A stretch of 64,000 nucleotides of DNA from Pseudolabrys taiwanensis (GTDB taxonomy: Bacteria; Pseudomonadota; Alphaproteobacteria; Rhizobiales; Xanthobacteraceae), in assembly GCF_003367395.1 (NCBI RefSeq), contig NZ_CP031417.1, positions 558,001 to 622,000 on the forward strand, in the 5' to 3' direction. A program made the position numbers and the translations under genes. This document shows positions 24,033-32,503 of the stretch, piece by piece (the first letter of the stretch is position 1; the number at the start of each line of letters is the position of its first letter). Below the pieces are notes generated by a model. The model ran no database searches. It was not told the DNA's origin and worked only from the letters and a program-made list of their open reading frames with translations.

Positions 24033-24533
24033 CTATTTCAGCGAGAAGAATATAGTGCGATCGAAGTAGCCATCATCCGAGCTGAAGGCGATCGTTACCT
24101 TAGAAGCGTTTACGATACCGGCGACGCAAAGATCAGGCAGATTCGCCGAAACAAGCTCATCCGTTGGCGAGAACGTGCGTTCCAGCGGCTCTTCTGTGGT
24201 TCGTCCATCGGCAAATTCTTTCGATATCTTCGCTCGATATTTTTGATCTGAGCCATTTTTTCCATTCGGGCTGTCATAGTGATTGATCACGAAACAGTAG
24301 CCCTCCTGGGAGGGAAGGCGTATTTCGCCACTGCCCACGATTTCCCTGAAGCGCTTCTTTGACCGGCTTTCGCGGAGGCGGATCGATCCCTCATTGAACA
24401 AGACACTTCCATACTGGGTGTCTCTGTGGAGATCTCTGTAGCTATCGAAAGATCGGCCAAGTTCTGCGGCTATGGTCGGACAGGCCGCAATGAGAATGCT
24501 CAATAAGCAAAGTACAGCGCTAGCCATGCGCAT
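24033..24533 (-). CDS. exported hypothetical protein of the metallophosphoesterase operon
   Basis: A 166-residue protein with a signal peptide (MRMASAVLCLLSILIAACPTIAAE, cleavage near residue 24; the Cys in IAAC might also make it a lipoprotein). The mature part is polar with two Cys (SQEGYCFVINHY, NLPDLCVAG) that probably form a disulfide. No family recognised. Its start overlaps the end of the preceding membrane-protein gene by 14 bp, so it is the last gene of a three-gene operon led by the metallophosphoesterase. An ATG at 24527 is an alternative. Confidence 0.6.
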   Translation of the reverse strand: MRMASAVLCLLSILIAACPTIAAELGRSFDSYRDLHRDTQYGSVLFNEGSIRLRESRSKKRFREIVGSGEIRLPSQEGYCFVINHYDSPNGKNGSDQKYRAKISKEFADGRTTEEPLERTFSPTDELVSANLPDLCVAGIVNASKVTIAFSSDDGYFDRTIFFSLK

Positions 24534-24900
24534 CGGCTTGCCCTTTCGGGAGATCAAACATGGAAGTCAGTAGAGTGTAAAAGATCACTGCCACCGGGGC
24601 CGTAATCTCGATATTCGCTCCAAGGAGCGGAAGGTCCTTGAAACGCTCGAGGTCGATGTTGGCCACCCAAACGAAGAAGCCCACGGCAAGAACGATCTGC
24701 CAGGGTATGCTTCGTGTCTTGTGCTTCTGCCAGTAGAGCACGGCGTTTATGATCGCCAACAAAGCGGCTACGGTCACCATAAACAACATGTATTCGGTCT
24801 TCTTGACGCCGTTGGCGGCGAGCAGGTTTTGGATGCCGACGTAAGCGGCCGTCACCTCAGCCGGGAAAAAGAGTCTTAGGCTTTCGAGTTTGGTGGTCAT
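24520..24900 (-). CDS. small membrane protein of the metallophosphoesterase operon
   Basis: A 126-residue protein. An N-terminal amphipathic part (KLESLRLFFPAEVTAAYVGIQNLL) is followed by three probable membrane segments (YMLFMVTVAALLAIINAVLYW, IPWQIVLAVGFFVWVANI, APVAVIFYTLLTSMF). No family is recognised. It begins 23 bp after the metallophosphoesterase stop and overlaps the exported protein gene, so the three products (membrane enzyme, membrane partner, exported protein) are probably made together. Confidence 0.65.
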   Translation of the reverse strand: MTTKLESLRLFFPAEVTAAYVGIQNLLAANGVKKTEYMLFMVTVAALLAIINAVLYWQKHKTRSIPWQIVLAVGFFVWVANIDLERFKDLPLLGANIEITAPVAVIFYTLLTSMFDLPKGQADAHG

Positions 24901-24923
24901 GGCTTGGCTCGAAATTGGTCGGT

Positions 24924-26645
24924 TTAAACAGTGACTTTCTCGATGATATGCGGCGTCAGAGGCTTCGTCGGGATGAATACGGGCTCCTCGGGATTTCCGC
25001 GCGTAGCTCGCGGATTCGGCGCCCAGTCTTTGCGCTTGGGTACCTCCGTCAGGCCGACCGCAAAGATTTCCAGGGAGCCGCCTTTGATCTTGAGGCGCAG
25101 AAAGTTGTTGTAGCGCCCCATACGAAACGCGCTGAAGGCGTCGTTGTAATTCATGCGGAAGAAAGCGCATGTGATAAGCAGGTTCAGACCAAAAATGGTG
25201 CTGCCGATGAAGAAGCCAACGGCGCCCATTTCTAGAAGGAGGAGGCCCAGCCACTTCCAAACGCTGTACCATTCGCCGCTGAGAACAAAGTGTGTGGCGT
25301 TCCACTGAGCAAAGAATGTCGCGAAGTAGAGGACCGTTACCACGTGAGCAGCAGCGTGCAGCGCGCTAGTGACCAGTACCGTAGTTCGTGTCGATTTCTC
25401 TTGCACGCAGGTGTACCGCATAATCGCGGTCGCAAAAATCGCGGCTATGACAGCGTAGGTGTCCCATTGATTCCGTAACCCAATCGCCACGCCGAACACC
25501 CAATAAATCCCACCCATCAGAAGCGAGAAATCCCAATTCTTGAAGGCGAAGAGCAGGTTGCGCCAAAGCATCTGGACGCTGTCGCTTTTGCGCGGGTAGC
25601 AGACCGCATCGGGCACCTCGGCGTGCCCGGCTTCTGGTGAAGTGGTTAGAGACAGGTGCTTGTTCTGCCCCGTCCACTTGACCGTTACCTTGTCAGCAAG
25701 GTGATGGGTCGGATGAAGGAAAGCGCCGCCGCCACCGGAAGTGATAAACTGCTTTCCGTCTTCGGCAGAATATCGGCTGTAGTGATGAGTATCGCCGGAT
25801 AGCAGAACCGGGATGGTCAAATTGCGGTCGGCGGCCTCCGCGATTCCAATCGCGTAGTCCATGATTGACCATGATTTGCTGTTCGTATGGGTATACAGCC
25901 AGCCGGGTTCTGCGCTGCAAAGAATGATCTTGGAATTCGGCGGCATACCTCTGGCGATGGTGTTGAAGTAAGACGCCTGGGGTGCATCCATATCATCCTG
26001 AAGCTGGATATCGGTTGCCCAAAGCCACCATTCATCCGTCAGCTGCAGCGCGAAATAGCTTCTTCTCTGATGTGCGCGCCAGTTTCCGAGATGCCAGCGT
26101 TTCTCGCTGCAAAAGAAGGCAAGGAATAGAACCAGGCCATCGTACCAATCGTGATTCCCGGGAATAGCGTAGACGGGCACGCCATCGTCTGATTTCTTGT
26201 CATGATCGGGAAACGCCCATGCATAAGGCTGGCGAAGCTGATTCTGATATGCCTGGGCGCTGGCGGCCGGGTAGACTTCGTCTCCGCCCATTATAAGGGC
26301 TTGGCCCCTCGGCAATGTCTGGCCGTCAACAACGAGTTGTTTTCTTGCCAGCAAACTGGCCACCGCATAAGTGCTATCGAAACCGTCGCCGAGATCGGCC
26401 ACCCAATCGATCCAGACTGCGCCGTCCGCGTCGGGCTTAAGCAGCGGTCTTATCTCTTTCGCGCGTGCGAGGTGGGTTTCGGGGCCGACCGTATCCAATG
26501 CCGCAATCATCAAGCGGCGATCCGCGTACTGTCCAAAGATCGAAGACAAGATGACGTTGTTTAACAGTCGGGCAAGGAGCCACGGGCTGAACCAACGGGC
26601 CATTCGAGGATATTTTTTGTAGTTGGAAAGAAGCGTATCGGTCAT
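24924..26645 (-). CDS. membrane-bound metallophosphoesterase
   Basis: A 573-residue protein with an N-terminal calcineurin-like phosphoesterase domain and a C-terminal membrane domain. Metal-site motifs appear in order: DLGDGFD (84-90), MGGDEVY (119-125), PGNHDWYDG (162-170) and SGDTHHYSRY (283-292). About four to five hydrophobic helices follow between roughly residues 365 and 500 (SLLMGGIYWVFGVAIGL, AVIAAIFATAIM, HVVTVLYFATFFA, LGLLLLEMGAVGFFIGSTIFGLNLL). The enzyme would hydrolyse a phosphomonoester or phosphodiester at the membrane; the substrate is unknown. It leads a three-gene operon of cargo type, possibly defensive. GC is lower than in the flanks. Confidence 0.85.
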   Translation of the reverse strand: MTDTLLSNYKKYPRMARWFSPWLLARLLNNVILSSIFGQYADRRLMIAALDTVGPETHLARAKEIRPLLKPDADGAVWIDWVADLGDGFDSTYAVASLLARKQLVVDGQTLPRGQALIMGGDEVYPAASAQAYQNQLRQPYAWAFPDHDKKSDDGVPVYAIPGNHDWYDGLVLFLAFFCSEKRWHLGNWRAHQRRSYFALQLTDEWWLWATDIQLQDDMDAPQASYFNTIARGMPPNSKIILCSAEPGWLYTHTNSKSWSIMDYAIGIAEAADRNLTIPVLLSGDTHHYSRYSAEDGKQFITSGGGGAFLHPTHHLADKVTVKWTGQNKHLSLTTSPEAGHAEVPDAVCYPRKSDSVQMLWRNLLFAFKNWDFSLLMGGIYWVFGVAIGLRNQWDTYAVIAAIFATAIMRYTCVQEKSTRTTVLVTSALHAAAHVVTVLYFATFFAQWNATHFVLSGEWYSVWKWLGLLLLEMGAVGFFIGSTIFGLNLLITCAFFRMNYNDAFSAFRMGRYNNFLRLKIKGGSLEIFAVGLTEVPKRKDWAPNPRATRGNPEEPVFIPTKPLTPHIIEKVTV

Positions 26646-26906
26646 TTCGCATCCCCAGTCCCCGCGGGTACTATAGGATATGCAACCCTCCCGAGAAGTG
26701 TTTTCTTTGCCGTTTCAACCAGAAATCTAACTGGTCGCTAGCCCGGATTGCCTATCTGAACGGAGGTCTATGCCGGGGGGGCGGGGGCGAAACCCCTGCG
26801 CGCGCCGTCCGATGTACGGCAGCGCAAGAGCAACATCAGTGTAGCATTGAGGCCGTAGTGGCCTGACTGACACAAAAAATTCCAAGAAAGATTGAGCAGG
26901 ATAACA

Positions 26907-26945
26907 GCGCACTTATACATTTGCTGCGCAAACATAGGTGCGCAG
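26907..26945 (-). other. candidate oriT (MobQ-type nic site)
   Basis: On the minus strand, an inverted repeat CTGCGCA...TGCGCAG (26945-26939 and 26930-26924) is followed after eight bases by TAAGTGCGC (26915-26907), identical to the core of the RSF1010 nic region. In RSF1010 the same order occurs: inverted repeat, then TAAGTGCGC with the nick after it. The site is 36-74 bp upstream of the MobQ-type relaxase start, the usual place for oriT. Nicking here is inferred. Confidence 0.7.
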
Positions 26946-26980
26946 AAGCGACATGAGCGCCCGCGCCTGAGAAAGGCAGC

Positions 26981-28228
26981 GTGGCGATCTATCATTTCAG
27001 CGTGCAGATATTGAAGCGGAGCAAAGGGCACTCCGCCATCGCGGCGGCGGCCTATCGCTCGGCATCGCTGTTGAGGGATGAGCGTACCGGCAAGAGCCAC
27101 GATTATCAGAGCCGCCGGGGTGTGGTGTGGAGCGGCATCCTGCTTCCCGACGGTGCGCCGGAGGAGTTGAAAGAGCGGCAAGTGTTATGGTCGAAGGCGG
27201 AGGCCATGGAGGCGCGTGGCGACGCACAGCTTGCCCGCGAAATCAATTTAGCTCTGCCCAAAGAACTCGATGCCGTCCGACGGAAAGAACTGCTTTTAAA
27301 CTTCGTTCAGGAGGCCTTTGTGAACCGCGGCATGGCGGCGGATGTGGCCATCCATGAGCCGGTGCCGGGCAAGAACGCGAGTCCGGATAACCATCACGGC
27401 CATATCATGCTGGCCATGCGGCGGGTCACGCGGGCGGGACTGCACCGGGTCAAGACGCGGGAATGGAATTCCCGGGAACTGCTGAAGGAGTGGCGGGCGT
27501 TATGGGCCGTGCACCAGAACCGCGCGCTGGAGCGGGCCGGGGTGCGTGAACGGGTCGATCACCGGACGCTGGTGGCCCAACGGGACGAGGCGCTGCGGCG
27601 GGGTGATCGCGCGGCCGCGTTAGTGCTCGATCGGTTGCCGCAAATTCATGTGGGGCCGAGGGCCACGCGTGCGGCGATGAAGCGCATGCCGGTGAGCCGT
27701 GTGCGCGAGGTTGGCCCCCCAAGAAAGCGGCCGGGAATGGCCAAAGCCGTTCGCCGCGTCGTGACCTATCCGCGCCTGGATGCGGGCAGCCGTTTGGCGT
27801 GGCGCGCGGTATTGCTGCAGAGGACGAAGGTTGAACGGAGCCGCAAGATGCAGCGGCTGCAGGTGAAGGCGATGCGGCTGCGTGAGCGCAAGGTGCGGCT
27901 GTTGCGCGATGAGATGAGGTTGCAGGCTGAGCTGCGGCGGCTGGTGCAGTCGCGGCAGAATTACCGGTGGCTGGAAGGGCGCGAGCGCAGGGCAGGACTG
28001 GATGAGGCGGTGCGCGACATGGCGCGGCGGCTGGCGCATCGGCAAGACCGGGGCAAGTTGATCGAGCGTGTCATTGCTGAGCTGGACCGTACGTTGGCGC
28101 GGCTGGAGGTCAGGAGTGCGGTCAGGACGAGGTCAGCAGGGCGGGTCCTAGACCACGCTCGCGCCAAGCATCCCAGCGACGTTTCCAGCGCCACACCCGG
28201 AAATGCCGGACCTTCCAGGCCAGGATAG
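26981..28228 (+). CDS. MobA/MobL-family relaxase (MobQ type)
   Basis: A 415-residue relaxase that nicks oriT and pilots the strand in conjugative mobilization. The N-terminal half has the family opening MAIYHFSVQILKRSKGHSAIAAAAYR with a candidate catalytic Tyr25 (the same position as in RSF1010 MobA), LAREINLALPKEL (motif 2) and the metal-binding NHHGHIMLAMR (His138, His139, His141). The C-terminal half is a long, highly basic helical region without a helicase. The start is GTG at 26981. The 3' end runs 107 bp into the convergent coupling-protein gene; the last 35 residues look like read-through of the opposite gene's codons. Confidence 0.9.
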   Translation: MAIYHFSVQILKRSKGHSAIAAAAYRSASLLRDERTGKSHDYQSRRGVVWSGILLPDGAPEELKERQVLWSKAEAMEARGDAQLAREINLALPKELDAVRRKELLLNFVQEAFVNRGMAADVAIHEPVPGKNASPDNHHGHIMLAMRRVTRAGLHRVKTREWNSRELLKEWRALWAVHQNRALERAGVRERVDHRTLVAQRDEALRRGDRAAALVLDRLPQIHVGPRATRAAMKRMPVSRVREVGPPRKRPGMAKAVRRVVTYPRLDAGSRLAWRAVLLQRTKVERSRKMQRLQVKAMRLRERKVRLLRDEMRLQAELRRLVQSRQNYRWLEGRERRAGLDEAVRDMARRLAHRQDRGKLIERVIAELDRTLARLEVRSAVRTRSAGRVLDHARAKHPSDVSSATPGNAGPSRPG

Positions 28229-29623
28229 GCAGGCAGCCGGTGATAAGCACGATGCAACGCGTCGGAGGGAGGCGGCGGATCTCGGCTGGATCGACCAAAT
28301 AGCGGCTGGTCTCGGATTGACCTTGCTGCACGCGTGCTTGCCAAGGCATCGGCCCCGATTGAGCGACAGTGCGCGACGTGTTGAGCACGGTGGTCTTGCC
28401 GATACTTTCCGCGAGCTCGTGGGCGGTCTCATTATCATTGACGTTGAAGGCGACCTGACAGCCTGCGGCGGCCATGAAGGTGCGCGCGCCGTGCGGGCCA
28501 TAGATGCGCTTGAGCTGGCCGAGGTCCTGGAAGATCAGCAACACGCGGGCGTAAGCGCGAAGATAGCCGAGCCCGGAGGCGAGGGCTTCGAGGTAGCCGA
28601 GCGCGGGGCACTCATCGAGCAGCAGGAGGGGCTTGCATTTGGGTTTGGGGAATTCCTTGCCGCGTACTGCGGCGGCCAGAGCGCAACCCATCATCACGCG
28701 CAGGAACGGCCGGTAGACCGCGAGTTTGTCCTCCGGCACGCAGATGAACACCGTTTGGTGGTGGTGTGCATGTTGAGCAAGGTGAAATCCGAGCGCGAGG
28801 TGAGCAGGCCGCCGACGCGGTCCCTGGACCAGAAGGCCATGGCTTTGGCGGCGTTCTTGAGCACCGAGGTCATCTCGGGCGTACCCAGGCTGGCCAGGGT
28901 GACGCGTCCTTCCTCCGCCACCGAGGCGAGCGGGCTTTGCGCCATGGATTGCAGGAGTTCGACAAGGCTGTCGCCTTCATTGGCGATGAGTTCGCGGATG
29001 GTGGAGAGCGTGCGCAGTTCCGGCGGGAAACTGTGGAGGGTATGGCGGATGAGTGCGGTGATGAGCTGCTTGGCGCTGGAATCCCAATGCTGCTCCCGCG
29101 ACTCCGACAGCACCAGCAGGTCCGCGATCATCGCCGCGTCGTCGGCTTCATGGTGCGTTCCGACACGGATCATATCGAGCGGGTTCAGGCGGTGGGAGGT
29201 TTCCGGGTGCAGGGCGTCCAGACGCCATACCGGCCCGAGGCGGGCGCGCCAGCGCCCCGCGATTGCCAGCAGTTCACCCTTGGGATCGGTGCAGATGATG
29301 CTGCGGCGGCTGCGCTCAAGCAGGGCCGGAAGCACGAGGCCGGAGGTTTTGCCGCTGCCCATGGGGGCATAGGCGAGCACTGCGCCATCGCCGCGATAGC
29401 GGATAAATGACCAGCGCGTCCGCGCGACGATGAGGCCCTTATCGCCGAGGACACCGGCTTTGAGGAGCGCGATCCAGGACGCCCAGCGTGCGCTGCCGTG
29501 GGTGGTGCGGGCGCGTTTGAGGCCGTAAGCCATCAAGCGCAGTGAGATGCGGACGGAGGTCCGCAGCAGCCACCACGACAGTCGCACGAACAATCGAAGG
29601 ATCATGCCGCCAAGGTGCGGCAT
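28122..29623 (-). pseudogene. TraG/VirD4-type coupling protein, disrupted by a frameshift
   Basis: Two frames together make a coupling ATPase of about 500 residues. The first (29623-28694) holds a short N-terminal membrane segment, Walker A (APMGSGKTSG) and DPKGEL, and runs off frame after NMHTTTK. The second (28751-28122) resumes with VFICVPEDKLAVYRPFLR and holds Walker B LLLLDECPALG, IFQDLGQLKRIYG and the C-terminal TraG blocks. Restoring one A in the AAA run at 28754-28756 joins the halves. Coupling proteins bring the relaxase-DNA complex to a type IV secretion channel; without it this element would rely on a foreign one. A sequencing error is an alternative explanation. Confidence 0.8.
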
Positions 29624-29737
29624 GAGGGGAGACGGTCAACGCCAGGGTCACGCGCGGGCGCGGTGAGCGCGCGCGGCGCCGCATGGGGTGTGGCTTACGC
29701 GTTGCCGTATGTCGGATGGAGGGGCAGCGGCTGAGTT

Positions 29738-30100
29738 CTATCTCCGCTGTACCCAGCCGCGCAGGATGGTGCCGTTGTCGCCGTAGAACTTGAGGGCGTC
29801 CTGGCAAATCCGGGCCTTGTCGGCGCCATGGGATTGGTAGCTCAACGCGAGGGTGTTGAACGCGATGTTCACCGCGTTCTGCGCCTCCAGGCTCCGGTCC
29901 ACGCGTACACCGCCGTTGATCAGCGAGGTTCGCATGGCGTCGGTCCTCACGTTCAGTTCGGGGCAGTTCTTCTGGAAGTAGAGAAGTTCGCCATAGTGGC
30001 TGATGGCGTATTGGGCGTGCTGGGCATCCAGTTGAAGCTGGTTTTGCGCGGCGGCCGGGTATGCGAATGCGAGAGCACCGATGACGATCAACTTCCTCAT
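29738..30100 (-). CDS. exported hypothetical protein
   Basis: A 120-residue protein with a signal peptide (MRKLIVIGALAFAYPAAAQ, cleavage after AAA near residue 18). The mature part is helical with two Cys (FQKNCPELN and ARICQDALKF) and a C-terminal GDNGTILRGWVQRR. Similar small exported proteins accompany traG-like genes on mobilizable elements; the role is unknown. It is on the same strand as the coupling-protein gene, 114 bp upstream of it. Confidence 0.6.
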   Translation of the reverse strand: MRKLIVIGALAFAYPAAAQNQLQLDAQHAQYAISHYGELLYFQKNCPELNVRTDAMRTSLINGGVRVDRSLEAQNAVNIAFNTLALSYQSHGADKARICQDALKFYGDNGTILRGWVQRR

Positions 30101-30120
30101 GTGGGACTCCGTTGGAGGAC

Positions 30121-30267
30121 TTAGCGGTTGGGAAGGCGACGGCGGTGGCGCTCAAACAGCCAGTGCCATGCGGCGAGAAGCGCGAGCGCGCCGAGAAGGG
30201 TTCCGACGCACCAGACGGCGAAGAACAGGAGATCGGGTATCGAGAGGAAGACCGTGCGGCTGGTCAT
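30121..30267 (-). CDS. small membrane protein (48 aa)
   Basis: A 48-residue protein with one or two hydrophobic helices (SIPDLLFFAVWCVGTLLGALALLAAWHWLF region) and a basic end (ERHRRRLPNR). The ATG overlaps the stop of the upstream membrane-protein gene (ATGA), which supports translation. No family recognised. Confidence 0.55.
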   Translation of the reverse strand: MTSRTVFLSIPDLLFFAVWCVGTLLGALALLAAWHWLFERHRRRLPNR

Positions 30268-30554
30268 CGGTGCATATCGAAGGTGCGGGCCTCATGGCCG
30301 TACATGATCTCGGCAAACTCCTCGAAGGTTTCGCCAGGTGGCTCGCTGAGCGCATAAACAATCATTGAAATGATGAGGGTGAGGCCCAGGGTGGCGAGAC
30401 CAACCAGCAGGCCCATCAACGGCAGCGCGAGCGCCGTGAGATAAGTGAGTAGAGCGCCAATGGTTACGCAGGCGAGGGCGGTGACGACCGTGTTACGGGT
30501 GCGTTGCGCATAACAGCGCTCATGCTCCTCACGAAGGACATCGGTATCGAACAT
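30264..30554 (-). CDS. membrane protein (96 aa) of the mobilization region
   Basis: A 96-residue protein with two to three membrane segments (TVVTALACVTIGALLTYLTALALPLMGLLVGLATLGLTLIISMIVYAL region, residues 23-68), a charged N-terminal part (DVLREEHERCYAQRTR) and an acidic C-terminal part (EPPGETFEEFAEIMYGHEARTF). It overlaps the next small membrane-protein gene by four bases. With the exported protein at 29738 it forms a small set upstream of the coupling protein; entry exclusion or channel docking is possible but unproven. Confidence 0.55.
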   Translation of the reverse strand: MFDTDVLREEHERCYAQRTRNTVVTALACVTIGALLTYLTALALPLMGLLVGLATLGLTLIISMIVYALSEPPGETFEEFAEIMYGHEARTFDMHR

Positions 30555-30823
30555 AGGATGTAAGGGCCGGAATCGTTGAACGCGGGAAAACCGCCAATCA
30601 CGCGGCTGTCCCGTTGGACGAAGCGGACCCTAGGCAAAAATTTTGATTTCTGACCGGGCAATGCGTTTGCCGGATCACGCGGAAAATTACTAAATCTCGA
30701 CGTGGAATCCTATTGCGCATTCGGCATCGGCATCTTCGATTACCTCTCAATGGTTTATTGGCCGATACTCAGGCAGCGCAAAAGCAACTTGCATAATTCA
30801 AGGATTATGCGCGGAGCGCGGCC

Positions 30824-31369
30824 GTGATCTTTGGGTATGCGCGCGTGAGCAGTGGCGGCCAGGAGCTGAGTATTCAGCTTGAGCAACTGCGCGCTTCGGG
30901 ATGTGCGAAGGTCTTTTGCGAAAAACAGAGCGGCATGAAAGACGAGCGCCGCGAGTTGGCGCGGATGCTCAGGACATTGCGTGCCGGTGACATTGTGATC
31001 ATCACAGCGCTCGACAGGCTCACGCGGGGTGGGCCTTACAAGATGCTTTGCGTCCTGCAGGAGATCACGTCGCGAGGCGCGAGCTATCGCTCACTCGCGG
31101 AGCCATGGGCCGACACGACGCACGAACTAGGCGAGGTCCTGGCCGCGTTGGTGGGTTACATCGCACGGAAGACACGCGAAGACATCCTGCGGCGGACGGC
31201 GGAGGGGCGGGCGCGCGCCATTGCAAACGGGGTGAGGATGGGCCGGAAGCCGAAGCTTGCGCTGGATGCGCGACGGACGGCTTTACAACGCAAGTTGGCG
31301 GGGGAGCCGCTTGACGTGATTGCGCGGGACTTCGATGTCAGCCGGTCGACGATTTCGCGGCTGGCCTGA
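30824..31369 (+). CDS. serine recombinase (resolvase/invertase)
   Basis: A 181-residue small serine recombinase. The N-terminal catalytic domain shows GYARVSS with the nucleophile Ser9, the Gln-rich dimer strand LSIQLEQLRASGC, and DIVIITALDRLTRGG carrying the catalytic Arg residues. A helix-turn-helix closes the protein (AGEPLDVIARDFDVSRSTISRL). It should catalyse resolution or inversion between short sites; no paired res or inversion sites were found, though the 270 bp upstream is AT-richer and could hold one. Its 3' end overlaps the convergent antitoxin-like gene by 32 bp. Confidence 0.9.
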   Translation: MIFGYARVSSGGQELSIQLEQLRASGCAKVFCEKQSGMKDERRELARMLRTLRAGDIVIITALDRLTRGGPYKMLCVLQEITSRGASYRSLAEPWADTTHELGEVLAALVGYIARKTREDILRRTAEGRARAIANGVRMGRKPKLALDARRTALQRKLAGEPLDVIARDFDVSRSTISRLA

Positions 31370-31616
31370 GCGCTTCGTTCACCGGCTTGCTCGCGGCTTT
31401 GGCGCCGGGCGGCTCCGGGTAGCTGTCGCGCAGCCAGTAATCGCCCGCCTTGCCGGTTATCGGCCCAAGCTTGCGGGCCAGCGCGCGGGATACCGGCTGG
31501 CGGCCGTTGATGACGTTATTGATGGTCTGGCGCGAGACGCCGAGCGCCGCCGCCAACTCGCCTTGGTTGAGGGCCAGTCTCTTGAGTTCGAGCCGGAGAT
31601 GTTCGCCGGGGGTCAT
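31338..31616 (-). CDS. HigA/VapI-type XRE antitoxin-like protein (orphan)
   Basis: A 92-residue protein opening MTPGEHLRLELKRLALNQGELAAALGVSRQTINNVINGRQPVSRALARKL, the helix-turn-helix of HigA/VapI antitoxins. The C-terminal 25 residues are basic and Pro-rich. HigA normally follows a HigB toxin gene, but no toxin frame is present upstream (31617-31719) or downstream, so it is an orphan antitoxin or a stand-alone regulator. The ATG at 31616 matches the family start; an ATG at 31646 would add ten residues. Confidence 0.75.
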   Translation of the reverse strand: MTPGEHLRLELKRLALNQGELAAALGVSRQTINNVINGRQPVSRALARKLGPITGKAGDYWLRDSYPEPPGAKAASKPVNEALRPAAKSSTG

Positions 31617-31719
31617 TTGCCGCCAGTCTGGCGAACCCGCACACAATTACAATCGCCCCGGGCTCCCCATCCCCATGCGCTTTCCGCGTGTGGGTGGATT
31701 TTTTGGAGACGGATGCGAC

Positions 31720-31905
31720 TTAGCCAGCTTGTTTTTGGGCCGGTTTCCGGACCTTTCCGCGGCCGTAGCCGGTCGACGCTTCTTGTTTAAGCCGGGCGAT
31801 CTCTTCTTCGTAGTAGGCGTTGGCGACGAGGACCATCCTGAGGGCAGCTTTCAGGTCGCCTTTGCAGATCTCCAGGACCTGGCGGATGTCGTCGTCGATA
31901 GACAC
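31720..31905 (-). CDS. small conserved island protein
   Basis: A 61-residue protein (SIDDDIRQVLEICKGDLKAALRMVLVANAYYEEEIARLKQEASTGYGRGK). The pattern of an acidic start, two helices and the STGYxRG tail is shared with small proteins on rhizobial plasmids and islands. The function is unknown; a helical DNA- or replication-associated role is possible. I chose the GTG at 31905 because AAGGA precedes it by seven bases and the family starts near this point; the ATG at 31965 lies too far upstream. Confidence 0.5.
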   Translation of the reverse strand: MSIDDDIRQVLEICKGDLKAALRMVLVANAYYEEEIARLKQEASTGYGRGKVRKPAQKQAG

Positions 31906-31968
31906 GGGAAATCCTTGAATAACCGGAAGCCGGATCATAAGAACAAACCAAGAACTCAGAGTCAACGG

Positions 31969-32244
31969 ATGCGGCTGGTCGACTATCCCTACGTGCTGGT
32001 CAGGTTCCGCTGCGACCTGTGCAGGCGGTCGGGACAGTCACGGCTCGCCAGGCTGGCCGACAAATACGGCTGCGAAACCACGCTCGATCAGCTCTGCGAG
32101 CGCATGACGCGGGACTGCCCCTGGCGGAGTGATAAGGCCTTGGAGGTGAAGGGGTGCGGTATCTACTTGCCGGACATGCCGCCCAGGCACCGGCCTGATT
32201 TTCCACCGAGGCCGCTACGGCTTTTTGCCGGGGGGAAACGGTAG
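31969..32244 (+). CDS. small Cys-containing conserved protein
   Basis: A 91-residue protein with VLVRFRCDLCRRSGQSRLARLADKYGCETTLDQLCERMTRDCPW. The Cys pattern (CxxC, then three further Cys) suggests a zinc-binding fold. Proteins of this type recur as short island genes in Bradyrhizobium relatives; the function is unknown. Its last 30 bp overlap the 3' end of the convergent gene at 32215. Confidence 0.55.
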   Translation: MRLVDYPYVLVRFRCDLCRRSGQSRLARLADKYGCETTLDQLCERMTRDCPWRSDKALEVKGCGIYLPDMPPRHRPDFPPRPLRLFAGGKR

Positions 32245-32433
32245 GACGGCGGCTGGATTGTGCCTGAGCAGGGCGGTTACAAGCTCGGGCGCCCGCTGGA
32301 ATTTCAGGATTTCCTCGGTTTCCATGACGGCCAGGTTGATGAGCGCGGCCAGCGGGTGGTGGCCGTCGTCCCGCACCATGCGCTCAAGCTCGATGAGATG
32401 CTCCCGCACGTACTCGACCGTTTCGCGCGCCAT
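32215..32433 (-). CDS. hypothetical small helical protein
   Basis: A 72-residue protein (MARETVEYVREHLIELERMVRDDGHHPLAALINLAVMETEEILKFQRAPELVTALL, then a Pro/Lys tail). Mainly helical, acidic, no family recognised. The frame is open to 32532, but the segment upstream of 32433 is not protein-like. The 3' end overlaps the convergent gene by 30 bp. Confidence 0.45.
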   Translation of the reverse strand: MARETVEYVREHLIELERMVRDDGHHPLAALINLAVMETEEILKFQRAPELVTALLRHNPAAVLPFPPGKKP

Positions 32434-32503
32434 GCCCGCCCCCGGATGCACGGTATGAGTGTATGCCGGTTGTGGCCGCGCCGGAAGTAACATCGGCGGG
32501 AGC

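Noticed and set aside
24520..25305. N-terminal extension of the small membrane protein to a 261-codon frame
   Set aside because: The extension overlaps the metallophosphoesterase gene and reads as its out-of-frame shadow; the ATG at 24900 follows that gene's stop at a normal distance.
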